22,494 nt of DNA from an uncultured Flavobacteriales bacterium (GTDB lineage Bacteria; Bacteroidota; Bacteroidia; Flavobacteriales_D; Sanyastnellaceae). Below, one piece after another: positions 10,172 to 17,570 of the stretch. Below the pieces are notes generated by a model that saw nothing but the letters and a program-made list of their open reading frames with translations, searched no databases and was not told where the DNA came from. The position numbers were made by a program, and so were the translations under genes. Location of the stretch: assembly GCA_937996585.1 (NCBI GenBank), contig CALKUW010000017.1, positions 1 to 22,494 on the forward strand, written 5' to 3'. The stretch's first letter is position 1. Each line of letters opens with the position of its first letter.

Positions 10172-10597
10172 ATGATGCCCGCTCATCCCTATAACCTCGA
10201 TTACCTCAAGCAGGTATTCCAAGGCAACGATGCCATGGTGCACCGCATCCTCGACATGTTCGAGGTGGAGGTGCCCCGGTATTTCGAGCGCATGGAGGCA
10301 TTGGGCCGTCAATCGAGGTGGCGTGAATTGCATCCCCTCGCGCACAAGGCCAAGAGCAGCATCGGCATGCTCGGCATGGAAGCACTCCTGTCCACTGTGC
10401 TCGAGATCGAACAGCGTTCGAGGAACGCATCTGATGACGCTGCACTCGAGCGTTCCCTCTCGCTCGCCCGGGAGCAGTTGGATCTGGCACTGGCGGCATT
10501 GAAGGCGGACAGGAAATGCATGGCGGAGGGTGCCGCCCAGCGCGCGCGATGGCAGGAGATGCGGTCGCAGCGCGGCAAGCGGTTGCACCGCGCCTGA
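10172..10597 (+). CDS. Hpt (histidine phosphotransfer) domain protein
   Basis: This 141-residue, largely helical protein carries the Hpt motif HPLAHKAKSSIGMLG (54-68), with the likely phospho-accepting His58. Such proteins relay phosphate between hybrid kinases and response regulators in the cytosol. A basic tail (about 112-141, rich in Arg/Lys/Gln) extends past the helical bundle. There is no kinase or receiver domain nearby, so it is an orphan relay protein. ATG 10172 is immediately followed by ATG 10175, and either could be used. An in-frame ATG at 10142 adds ten residues from the promoter region. The gene is divergent from galE and 43 bp upstream of the DUF4301 gene. Confidence 0.75.
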   Translation: MMPAHPYNLDYLKQVFQGNDAMVHRILDMFEVEVPRYFERMEALGRQSRWRELHPLAHKAKSSIGMLGMEALLSTVLEIEQRSRNASDDAALERSLSLAREQLDLALAALKADRKCMAEGAAQRARWQEMRSQRGKRLHRA

Positions 10598-10628
10598 ACC
10601 GACCTTTCTGCCAACGGCATGGACGCGG

Positions 10629-10636
10629 TAGCTTTG
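10629..10636 (+). promoter_or_regulatory. Candidate -7 box (TAGCTTTG) of the DUF4301 gene
   Basis: TAGCTTTG matches TAnnTTTG exactly and lies 4 nt (CGCC) before the GTG start at 10641. A perfect consensus is rare in such GC-rich DNA. The placement would put transcription initiation at or beside the start codon. Confidence 0.45.
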
Positions 10637-10640
10637 CGCC

Positions 10641-12062
10641 GTGGCCGAACCGCTGTCCCCTGATTTCCGTTCTGTTGCCGAATCGCACGGCATCGGCGCC
10701 CCCGAATTGGAGCGCCAGTGGAAACGGCTCCAATCGGGCCCCTCGTTCTGTACACCCGAAGAACCCTGCCGTCGGGGCAATGGCATCCACACCCTTTCCG
10801 AAGGCGATTGCGCAGCATATGCTACGGCAGGTGCTGCCTTGAATGCAGATGATGCGGTGCGCTTTGTGCCCGCCAGTGGAGCGGCGAGCCGGATGTTCAA
10901 GGCATTGGCAGCAGGCCAGTCGGATGCGGTTGAGCAGTTGAATGCGCGATGGTCGGAGTTTCCATTCCGCGAAGCGGCAGAGGCCACGGGTCCTTGCGAT
11001 GATGCTAAGGAGCGGCTCGAAGCCGTGATGGACCGTTTGGCACTGCCGGACATGCCCAAGGGCGGCCTGCCCTTCCACAGATATGCTGAAGGCATCCGCA
11101 CCGCATTCGAGGAGCACATGCACGAGTGGCGGGCCACCTTGCCCGCGGCTGACCGCCCCGCAGTGCACTTTACGTTGCCCGGCGAAAACCGCGCCCATTG
11201 GGAGTCAGAGCTGGGGTCCTGGGCCGAGCAGATCGGGGTCGGGCTCAGCACTTCCGTCCAGCATCCTTCGACCGATACCATGGCCGTCGACGGGTCCGGC
11301 CGGCCATTCGTGAAGGAGAACGGACAACCCCTTTTCAGACCAGGGGGACACGGGTCCCTGCTCTTCAACCTGGCCGCGATCGGTCAGGCCCATCCCGGGG
11401 CGTTGGTCAGCGTCAAGAACATCGACAATGTGAGACCTTCGACCGCCCACGGGGATGTCATACCGTGGCGGCAGGCCATGCTCGGATTGAGCCACGACCT
11501 GAACCGGGCGCGCATTGAAGCGCTCAAAGCCTTGGACGCGGGCGATTCCGGTCCTGCCCGCAGTTGGTTGCAAAGGGGTTTCCGCCACCATTCGGCCACG
11601 TACCCGAGCGATTGTGACACCTTGAGGATCGCATTGGACCGCCCCCTTCTGGTGGCGGGCATGGTTCGGAATGAGGGTGAGCCGGGAGGCGGGCCTTTCT
11701 GGCTTCGGGACAAAGAGGACATCCTTCGCGCCCAGATCGTGGAATCCGCCGAGATGGACCTCGGGGATCCGCGCATCGGAAACTGCATGGCCGGAGCCAC
11801 CCATTTCAATCCGGTGGACCTCGTCTGTGTTCTGCACGACGCGGAGGGAGCGCCCTATGACCTCTCAAGTTTCGTCGACGATCGTCGCGACTTTCTCGTT
11901 TCCAAGTCCTATGCGGGGCGTCCGCTGGTCGGCCTCGAACATCCAGGACTCTGGAACGGGGCGATGGGCCTGTGGAATACCTATTTCGTCGAAGTGCCGT
12001 CGCGCACATTCGCCCCGGTCAAGACCATCTTCGACCTCTTGCGACCGGCCCACCGATCGTGA
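10641..12062 (+). CDS. DUF4301 family protein
   Basis: The 473-residue protein fits the DUF4301 family, found mainly in Bacteroidota and of unknown function. Near the N-terminus, FVPASGAASRMFK (75-87) resembles the nucleotide-binding glycine-rich loop of nucleotidyltransferases. Other recognisable stretches are LPKGGLPFHRY-like PDMPKGGLPFHRY, FRPGGHGSLLFNL and the C-terminal LEHPGLWNGAMGLWNTYFVEVP. A sugar-nucleotide or similar transferase role is an inference from the loop only. It starts with GTG 10641, 4 nt after a consensus -7 box. It may also be read through from the hpt gene 43 bp upstream. The strong hairpin at 12089-12120 ends its transcript. Confidence 0.85.
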   Translation: MAEPLSPDFRSVAESHGIGAPELERQWKRLQSGPSFCTPEEPCRRGNGIHTLSEGDCAAYATAGAALNADDAVRFVPASGAASRMFKALAAGQSDAVEQLNARWSEFPFREAAEATGPCDDAKERLEAVMDRLALPDMPKGGLPFHRYAEGIRTAFEEHMHEWRATLPAADRPAVHFTLPGENRAHWESELGSWAEQIGVGLSTSVQHPSTDTMAVDGSGRPFVKENGQPLFRPGGHGSLLFNLAAIGQAHPGALVSVKNIDNVRPSTAHGDVIPWRQAMLGLSHDLNRARIEALKALDAGDSGPARSWLQRGFRHHSATYPSDCDTLRIALDRPLLVAGMVRNEGEPGGGPFWLRDKEDILRAQIVESAEMDLGDPRIGNCMAGATHFNPVDLVCVLHDAEGAPYDLSSFVDDRRDFLVSKSYAGRPLVGLEHPGLWNGAMGLWNTYFVEVPSRTFAPVKTIFDLLRPAHRS

Positions 12063-12088
12063 CCCTTACCTCTGGTCCGGAAAAGGGG

Positions 12089-12120
12089 AAAGGGCCACCT
12101 TCCGAGGAAGGCAGCCCTTT
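12089..12120. terminator. Bidirectional rho-independent terminator
   Basis: AAAGGGC (12089-12095) pairs with GCCCTTT (12114-12120), and CCTTCC (12098-12103) pairs with GGAAGG (12106-12111). The two stems are separated by a CA/CA internal loop, and the apical loop is GA. A-rich and T-rich flanks lie on both sides. It sits between the convergent DUF4301 and secreted-protein genes and can serve both. Confidence 0.8.
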
Positions 12121-12145
12121 CTGCTGTGAATTGTAAGGGGGGAGA

Positions 12146-13456
12146 TCAGTTCTTCAGGATGCGCAAGGAAGTAGCCTCACGTCCGTTCAGCAGGCGCAGG
12201 CTGTAGATGCCCGGGCGCAGGTCGCCAAGGTCATCGAAGCGAACCGGGCTGTCCAGCTTTCCGGCGGGGAGGCTGAGGGTCTTCAGCGCCACACCCTGGT
12301 GGTCGAGCACCTGGAGGAGGGCACCTTCCTTGAGTTCGGCAGTCACCTTCACGTTGAGCGCGTCGGCGAACGGGTTGGGGAACGCGCCGAGCGTCAAGTC
12401 GTCCTGTGCGTTGCGCAGGGCGGGCACGTCATTGGCCGTAGCGGACTTGAGGCCGGCGGCCATGGCGACGTTGAAGGGGAGGGACTGGCCGTCCACGTAG
12501 AGGCGACCGAAGTCCGCATTCGCCACGCCGATGGCGAGCAGGGCGATACGGGCACCCTCGGGGCAGGTGACCTTCAAGGCCACACTCTGACCCTTGCGGA
12601 TGGAGTTCTTGTCGAAGATGAGGTGCAGCTCACCGTCGGTCACATCTTCGGAAGTGAAGGTGCCGGAAGTGATCACGTCACCATTGATGCGGAGCAACTC
12701 GTAGTCGAAGGTGTAGCCCTCCTCGACGAACGGGGTGGCCACCTTGGCTTCGAGGATGCGACCGCGCTCACAGCTGTAGAACGTCTGGGTGAACGTACCA
12801 CCATTCACATTGATGACACCGTTTGCTTCGGACTGAGCGGTGCTGCAGTCGCCCTGGACGCGGAGGTCGAGGCCGGCAGCCGTGCGGCTCATGGCATTGC
12901 TGGGCAGGTCGTTGATGGAGCCGTCGGCCTTGTCGCCGCCGTCCTGGGCACCACCGAGGTTCGGCGTGGCGCTGCGGACTCCTGCGGAGAACTTGGCGTT
13001 CTTGGCGAGCACATTGCCGTCGAGGCGCATGCCACCCACGAAGTTGGTGGGCTCATCCGTACCGGGCACCACGAAGGAGGCACCGAGCGTCGCGCGCACC
13101 GCAATGGTGAACTCGTCGTTCTGCAACACGGGGATCGAGAGGTTCTCGAGCATGATGCTCGTGCCGTTGTAGTTGTCGGCAGTGTAGGTCTGCATCGCAC
13201 GCTTGGTGAACGTGTCATCCATGATGGCGATGTCAACCTGACCACCGGCGAAATCAACGCTGGCGATCACCTCGATGAAGGAGATGGTGCCCTTGGAGCA
13301 AACACGGAAGCTCTGGGTCATCATGCCGTCAACGTAGATGGCGGTGTTGATGTGGTCCTGTTCGACCTTGCACACGTCACCCTGCGGGGCAGCAGCAGAA
13401 GCGGTCTGGAAAAGAAGGCCGAGAAGGGCCAGGGAGAGGGAAAAGGAACGAATCAT
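12146..13456 (-). CDS. Secreted T9SS type A sorting domain protein with internal duplication
   Basis: This 436-residue protein has a signal peptide (about 1-22, FSLSLALLGLLFQTASA). Two similar units follow: residues 29-164 and 204-340. Both begin with Cys, contain a TQ(S/T)F...C..G.I block (TQSFRVC at 47-53; TQTFYSC at 223-229) and end in AG(V/L)(R/K)SAT (158-164; 334-340). I do not recognise the unit; it is beta-rich and may bind a ligand. From LGAFPNPFADALNVKV to the end (357-436) is a typical Por/T9SS type A sorting domain, with GxYxL...G near the end. The start is ATG 13456; the same frame runs upstream into the ABC gene but without coding character. Localisation is presumably the cell surface or outside the cell. 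The 127 bp upstream hold a hairpin and a possible -7 box. Confidence 0.88.
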   Translation of the reverse strand: MIRSFSLSLALLGLLFQTASAAAPQGDVCKVEQDHINTAIYVDGMMTQSFRVCSKGTISFIEVIASVDFAGGQVDIAIMDDTFTKRAMQTYTADNYNGTSIMLENLSIPVLQNDEFTIAVRATLGASFVVPGTDEPTNFVGGMRLDGNVLAKNAKFSAGVRSATPNLGGAQDGGDKADGSINDLPSNAMSRTAAGLDLRVQGDCSTAQSEANGVINVNGGTFTQTFYSCERGRILEAKVATPFVEEGYTFDYELLRINGDVITSGTFTSEDVTDGELHLIFDKNSIRKGQSVALKVTCPEGARIALLAIGVANADFGRLYVDGQSLPFNVAMAAGLKSATANDVPALRNAQDDLTLGAFPNPFADALNVKVTAELKEGALLQVLDHQGVALKTLSLPAGKLDSPVRFDDLGDLRPGIYSLRLLNGREATSLRILKN

Positions 13457-13545
13457 TTTGAAGAGGTTTGTGTGGATTCGGGCTCCTTTACGCCCACCCC
13501 TCCAAGGTGGTTGCGATTTTGCAGAAAAAAATCGAAGGAAAAAGT

Positions 13546-13572
13546 ACAAACTACTGAAAATCAGAAGTTTGT
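13546..13572 (-). terminator. Probable terminator of the lpxD-lpxC/fabZ-lpxA-ABC operon
   Basis: On the minus strand ACAAACT pairs with AGTTTGT and CTGA pairs with TCAG, with one opposed T-T position between the stems and a three-base loop. It is followed by ACTTTTTCC. It lies just after the ABC ATPase stop (13584). The U-tract overlaps a candidate -7 box TACTTTTT (13546-13539) for the secreted-protein gene downstream. Confidence 0.5.
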
Positions 13573-13583
13573 TGCTTAAAATA

Positions 13584-14216
13584 TCACAGCCGGGGCAGCT
13601 CCCATTCCATGTCGGCACCGGGGAATTCCACGGCATTGTGGTTGGATGCCACCACCACCGTGCGCCCATGGCGCCATCGCTCCAGTTGTTCGCCATACCA
13701 CTGCCGGCCGGCACCATCGAGGTGCGATGTCGGCTCGTCGAGGAACAGACCACTGCTCTCCGTGGCCAGGGCCAGGGCGAGGGCGAGCCGTTGCCGCATG
13801 CCTGAACTGAGGTCCCCCACACGGGTATCCCCCTTGGTTTCCAGGATGGAAAGCTCCAGGCAATCGTTCTCGGAAAGGCCCTCCCAAGTCCGCCGCAACG
13901 ATCGGTGCAGTCGGATGTGTTCCAAGACGGACAGGTCTGCAATCAGCTCCTGGTCAGGCGCGCAGTAGGCGATGTGCAACGGTAGTGACATGGCATCGAT
14001 CGAGCCAGCACCACGGGCCCATTCGATGCGCCCTTCACTCGGACGGTCGAACCCGCACATCATGCGCAGCAGGCTCGATTTACCGCTCCCATTCGCCCCG
14101 AGCAGGACACACATTGTGCCTCCGGGCACGCGGAGATCGATGTCGCGCAAGATCCATTGCCTGCCGTGGCGCTTGCCTGCGGCGGAGAGGTGGATGTCGA
14201 GGGGTTGGCCGTTCAT
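13584..14216 (-). CDS. ABC transporter ATP-binding protein (CcmA-like)
   Basis: This 210-residue ATPase has Walker A GANGSGKSS (40-48), signature LSSGMRQR (136-143), Walker B GLFLDEP (156-162) and the switch histidine in SNHN (191-194). Its small size and the LSSGMRQRLALALAL stretch resemble CcmA-like and heme-exporter-type ATPases of Bacteroidota, but the substrate cannot be named. Its ATG shares one base with the lpxA stop (TGATG), so it is translationally coupled to lipid A genes. No permease gene is adjacent. The C-terminus ends soon after the switch region, so it is a minimal ATPase. Confidence 0.88.
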   Translation of the reverse strand: MNGQPLDIHLSAAGKRHGRQWILRDIDLRVPGGTMCVLLGANGSGKSSLLRMMCGFDRPSEGRIEWARGAGSIDAMSLPLHIAYCAPDQELIADLSVLEHIRLHRSLRRTWEGLSENDCLELSILETKGDTRVGDLSSGMRQRLALALALATESSGLFLDEPTSHLDGAGRQWYGEQLERWRHGRTVVVASNHNAVEFPGADMEWELPRL

Positions 14217-15016
14217 CAGAACGGGCCCCGAACGATGCCCTTGTCCGAAGCGCGGATGAAATCGAGGATGGTCTCCTTGGCCTCACTGACGGGCAGTTCG
14301 AGCTCGGCCACTTTGATGGCTTGGGACATGTTGCCACCGGTGATGTAAAGCGTGCGGTAGATGTCCTCCACGTTGCGCACGAATTCATCGGCGAACCCCC
14401 TGCGCCGCAGACCGATGGCGTTCACACCGATGTAGCTCAGTGGTTCGCGGGCGACCTTCACGAAGGGCGGAATGTTCTTCCGGACCAGCGAGCCGCCGGC
14501 AACGAAGGCGTGCTGGCCGATACGCACGAATTGCTGGACGGCCACAACGCCTTCGATGATCACCCAATCCTCCACCGTAACGTGACCAGCGATGTTGGCA
14601 TTGTTCGCCAGCACGCAGTGGTCACCCACGAAGGCGTCGTGCGCGATGTGGGTGTAGGCCATGAGCAGGCAGTGCGACCCCACCTTGGTGGTCATCCGGT
14701 CTGTTGTGCCCCGGTTGACGGTGCAACACTCACGGATGGTGGTGTGGTCTCCAATGACCGCAGTGGTGTTCTCCCCCGCGTATTTCAGGTCCTGGGGCAT
14801 GCCACCGATGACGGCACCTGGGAAGATCCGGCAATGTGAACCGATACGCGACCCGTTCATGATGGTGGCATTGGGTCCGATCCACGTTCCGGGACCAATT
14901 TCCACATCCGCTTCAATGACGGCGAAGGGAGCAACCTCGACACCCTCTGCGATTCGGGCGTCCGGATGGACCGAGGCCATGGGCGAAATGGCGGATTCCG
15001 TGGTCGTCGTATTCAT
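14216..15016 (-). CDS. lpxA: Acyl-[ACP]--UDP-N-acetylglucosamine O-acyltransferase
   Basis: This 266-residue left-handed beta-helix enzyme adds a 3-hydroxyacyl chain to UDP-GlcNAc, the first step of lipid A synthesis. Hexapeptide repeats fill residues 10-190, and the helical C-terminus begins near LSYIGVNAIGLRRRGF. MPQDLKYAGE and THIAHD match E. coli LpxA. The catalytic His125 of E. coli corresponds to His126, and the acyl ruler Gly173 to Gly174. E. coli His160 is replaced by Gln161 (AVQQF against AVHQF in E. coli). Its ATG overlaps the lpxC-fabZ stop by four bases (ATGA), so the two are coupled. Confidence 0.96.
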   Translation of the reverse strand: MNTTTTESAISPMASVHPDARIAEGVEVAPFAVIEADVEIGPGTWIGPNATIMNGSRIGSHCRIFPGAVIGGMPQDLKYAGENTTAVIGDHTTIRECCTVNRGTTDRMTTKVGSHCLLMAYTHIAHDAFVGDHCVLANNANIAGHVTVEDWVIIEGVVAVQQFVRIGQHAFVAGGSLVRKNIPPFVKVAREPLSYIGVNAIGLRRRGFADEFVRNVEDIYRTLYITGGNMSQAIKVAELELPVSEAKETILDFIRASDKGIVRGPF

Positions 15017-16452
15017 GCTGAGGAAGTTGAGGTAACCCGGTCGCGGATGATCTGGGCGAGCATTTCCGCTTCGGAAACGACTTTCCCGCCCACGTAGGCC
15101 TTGCCCGTCATGTGCACGAGGCCCCGTCGGATCGGGCTGGCCAGCCGCAGCTGGAAGAGTACCGTGTCACCGGGGATGACCTTCTGCTTGAAACGGACGT
15201 TGTCGATTTTCATGAAATACGTGGACCAGTTCTCCGGGTCCTCGACACCGCTCAAGGCGAAAATCCCTCCCACCTGGGCCATTGCTTCAATCTGCAGCAC
15301 CCCGGGCATCACAGGATTGCCCGGGAAATGCCCCTGGAAGAACGGTTCGTTCATCGTGACGTTCTTGAGGCCGACGATGCTGTCCTCATTGCGTTCGATG
15401 ATCTTGTCCACCAGCAGGAAGGGGTAGCGGTGGGGAAGGAGCCGTTCGATGTCATGGATGTCCATGAGGGCGGGCTCCTTCGGGTCGTAACGGGGGATGC
15501 CACCCTCTGCCTGGCGCTTGCGCTTGAGCAGGCGCGCAAACGCCACATTGCCTTCGTGACCGGGGCGTGCCGCAAGGACATGACCCTCGATGAAGAAGCC
15601 CGTAAGGGCCAGGTCTCCGACGATGTCCAGCAACTTGTGCCGGGCGGGTTCGTTTTCGAACTGCAGCTTGGTGTTGTTCAGCACCCCGATCTTGCCGGGT
15701 TCCACCTTGAGGTTCTCTTGGCCCGAGAGTGCTGCGATCTCATCGAGTTCGGATTGGCTGTATTCCTTTTCGGCGAGGACGATGGCATTGTCGAGGTCAC
15801 CGCCCTTGATCAGCCCCTGTTCCAGCAGCGAGCGCACCTCCTTGAGGAAGACGAAGGTTCGGCAGCGGCTGATGGCCGGAACGAATTGGCCCATGTGGTA
15901 CATGCTGGCATGCTGGGTGCCGAGTATGGGACTGTGGTAATCCACCATCACCGTGACCCTGAACTCCCGACCGATGGGGGGGACGGCAAGCATCTCTACA
16001 CCATTTCCATTGTCGAGGGTAATCGACTCCTCCAGACGGAAGATGTGCCGGTCTGCCTCGAGTTCGACGGTGCCGACTTCTTCGATGTGGGCGACAAAGG
16101 GCCAGCTGCTGCCATCCATGATGGGCACCTCGGCGCCGTGCATTTCAATGAGGGCGTTGTCGATACCGCAGCCATACAGCGCTGCAAGGAGGTGCTCCGT
16201 CGTATAGACGCGTGCATCTCCCTTTTCCAGCGTGGTCCCCCTTCTGGTTTCCACAACGAGGTCGCAATCCGCCGGGATGGTCGGCTGCCCTTCGAGGTCC
16301 ATGCGTTGGAAGACATACCCATGGTCTGCTTCGGCAGGCTTGACCGTCAACCGTGTGTTCTGTCCGGTGTGAAGGCCGATGCCCTCGAGGGTGAACTCGG
16401 CGGCCAGCGTGCGCTGCTTGATCGGCGTGTTGGGGTTCTTCTCCATGGTCAT
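15013..16452 (-). CDS. lpxC-fabZ: Bifunctional LpxC deacetylase / FabZ 3-hydroxyacyl-ACP dehydratase
   Basis: This 479-residue fusion is characteristic of Bacteroidota. Residues 1-315 are LpxC, the zinc deacetylase that commits UDP-acyl-GlcNAc to lipid A. GIGLHTGQ (24-31), TTEHL with His87, and HKLLDIVGD with His272 and Asp276 carry the zinc ligands, and RPGHEGN has the catalytic His299. Residues 330-479 are FabZ, a hot-dog-fold dehydratase of fatty acid synthesis, with HRYPFLLVDK, QGHFPGNPVMPGV (His375) and QIEAMAQ (Glu389). Both active sites look intact. ATG 16452 is followed by a second Met two codons later, and either could be used. It lies 21 bp after lpxD and overlaps lpxA by four bases. 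The fusion ties supply of hydroxyacyl chains to two competing pathways. Confidence 0.97.
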   Translation of the reverse strand: MTMEKNPNTPIKQRTLAAEFTLEGIGLHTGQNTRLTVKPAEADHGYVFQRMDLEGQPTIPADCDLVVETRRGTTLEKGDARVYTTEHLLAALYGCGIDNALIEMHGAEVPIMDGSSWPFVAHIEEVGTVELEADRHIFRLEESITLDNGNGVEMLAVPPIGREFRVTVMVDYHSPILGTQHASMYHMGQFVPAISRCRTFVFLKEVRSLLEQGLIKGGDLDNAIVLAEKEYSQSELDEIAALSGQENLKVEPGKIGVLNNTKLQFENEPARHKLLDIVGDLALTGFFIEGHVLAARPGHEGNVAFARLLKRKRQAEGGIPRYDPKEPALMDIHDIERLLPHRYPFLLVDKIIERNEDSIVGLKNVTMNEPFFQGHFPGNPVMPGVLQIEAMAQVGGIFALSGVEDPENWSTYFMKIDNVRFKQKVIPGDTVLFQLRLASPIRRGLVHMTGKAYVGGKVVSEAEMLAQIIRDRVTSTSSA

Positions 16453-16473
16453 GGTGCTGGCGATTGAAGGAGG

Positions 16474-17523
16474 TCAGCGGGTTTCCGCAGCCGCGGCTCC
16501 GGTGCGTTGGCGGTCGGTGTTGCGCGTGAATTCGCGGGCGAGCTTACGCAGGGCGAGTTGGATCTGTCTGTGTTTGACGATGGGAAGGGCGGGATTGCCC
16601 TGCAGGACCTGTCCTTCCTTGGTCACGCTGGCGGTAATGCCACTCTTGGCGGCCACCTTGGTGTCATCCGCGATGCGGATGTGGCCATTGATGCCGACCT
16701 GGCCGCCGATCATGCACCGGGCGCCGATTTCGGTCGATCCGGCTATGCCGGTCTGTGCGGCGATGACGGTGTGGTCACCGATGCGCACGTTGTGGGCAAC
16801 CTGGATGAGGTTGTCCAATTTGACGCCTTCACCCAGGACCGTTGACCCCAGGGTAGCACGATCGATGGTGGTTCCCGCTCCTATCTCGCAGCCCCTTCCC
16901 AGGACCACATTGCCCAACTGGGGGATCTTCTCGTAGCCCTCTTCCGTCGGCGCAAAGCCGAATCCATCGGCACCGATGGTCGCTCCCGTCTGAAGTACGC
17001 ATTCCGCACCGATGATGCATCCATCCCCGACCGTGCTCCGCATGCCGAGTCTGCAATGTGCTCCGATGCGGACATCACTTCCGATGAGGCAACCCGCTTG
17101 CAGGGTGCTTCCAGTTTCAATGTGGGTGTTCTCACCGACATGACACAGCGGGCCGATGGTGACCCCCTGACCAATGACCGCAGTTGCAGAGACCACCGCT
17201 GAAGGGTGGATTCGTTGTTCTTCCTGCGATTCCGCAGCACCACCATAGGCCTGCATCAAACGGGCCATCGCGGCGTAAGGGTCCTCGACCCGGATGAGGC
17301 GGGTGTCGGATCCCACGGGGGAGGCGGGTGAGAAATCCGATGCGACCAGCACGGCGGATGCGCGTGTGGTATAGAGGTGGCATTCGTAAGCAGGGTTGGC
17401 CAGAAAGGTCAATTGCCCTGAACCGGCCTCCTCGATACCGGCGAATCCGGACAGCATCCCATTCGGCTCGCCTTCAACGCGCCCATTCAGCAAATCAGCC
17501 ACTTCGAGGATGGAAACCTCCAT
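16474..17523 (-). CDS. lpxD: UDP-3-O-(3-hydroxyacyl)glucosamine N-acyltransferase
   Basis: This 349-residue enzyme adds the second 3-hydroxyacyl chain, third step of lipid A synthesis. An N-terminal uridine-binding domain (about 1-100, with LTFLANPAY) precedes a long left-handed beta-helix of hexapeptide repeats. IQVAHNVRIGDH carries the catalytic His244 (His239 in E. coli). GFGFAPTEEGYEKIPQLGNV is the conserved loop, and a helical tail ends the protein. It is the first gene of the operon with lpxC-fabZ, lpxA and the ABC ATPase. ATG 17523 is preceded by a -7-like box 4 nt upstream (17528-17535). aroB ends 47 bp further upstream on the same strand, so read-through is also possible. Confidence 0.96.
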   Translation of the reverse strand: MEVSILEVADLLNGRVEGEPNGMLSGFAGIEEAGSGQLTFLANPAYECHLYTTRASAVLVASDFSPASPVGSDTRLIRVEDPYAAMARLMQAYGGAAESQEEQRIHPSAVVSATAVIGQGVTIGPLCHVGENTHIETGSTLQAGCLIGSDVRIGAHCRLGMRSTVGDGCIIGAECVLQTGATIGADGFGFAPTEEGYEKIPQLGNVVLGRGCEIGAGTTIDRATLGSTVLGEGVKLDNLIQVAHNVRIGDHTVIAAQTGIAGSTEIGARCMIGGQVGINGHIRIADDTKVAAKSGITASVTKEGQVLQGNPALPIVKHRQIQLALRKLAREFTRNTDRQRTGAAAAETR

Positions 17524-17527
17524 GGTG

Positions 17528-17535
17528 CGAAATTA
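17528..17535 (-). promoter_or_regulatory. Candidate -7 box (TAATTTCG) of the lpxD operon
   Basis: The minus strand reads TAATTTCG, one base off TAnnTTTG, with 4 nt (CACC) to the lpxD ATG. It lies in the 47 bp gap after aroB, which is locally AT-rich. No good -33 element was seen. Confidence 0.35.
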
Positions 17536-17570
17536 AGGTGCGCCGCGCCGTTGGGCGAGGATTGTACAAA

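Noticed and set aside
10483..10500. A TGGCAC motif resembling the -24 half of a sigma-54 promoter, considered because rpoN is in the window
   Set aside because: It lies inside the hpt gene and has no TTGC at the required spacing. Other TGGCAC-like sites I looked at also lacked the -12 half.
12299..13579. A 426-codon plus-strand frame opposite the T9SS type A protein
   Set aside because: The minus-strand protein has a signal peptide, duplicated domain and sorting domain. The antisense translation has no recognisable feature.
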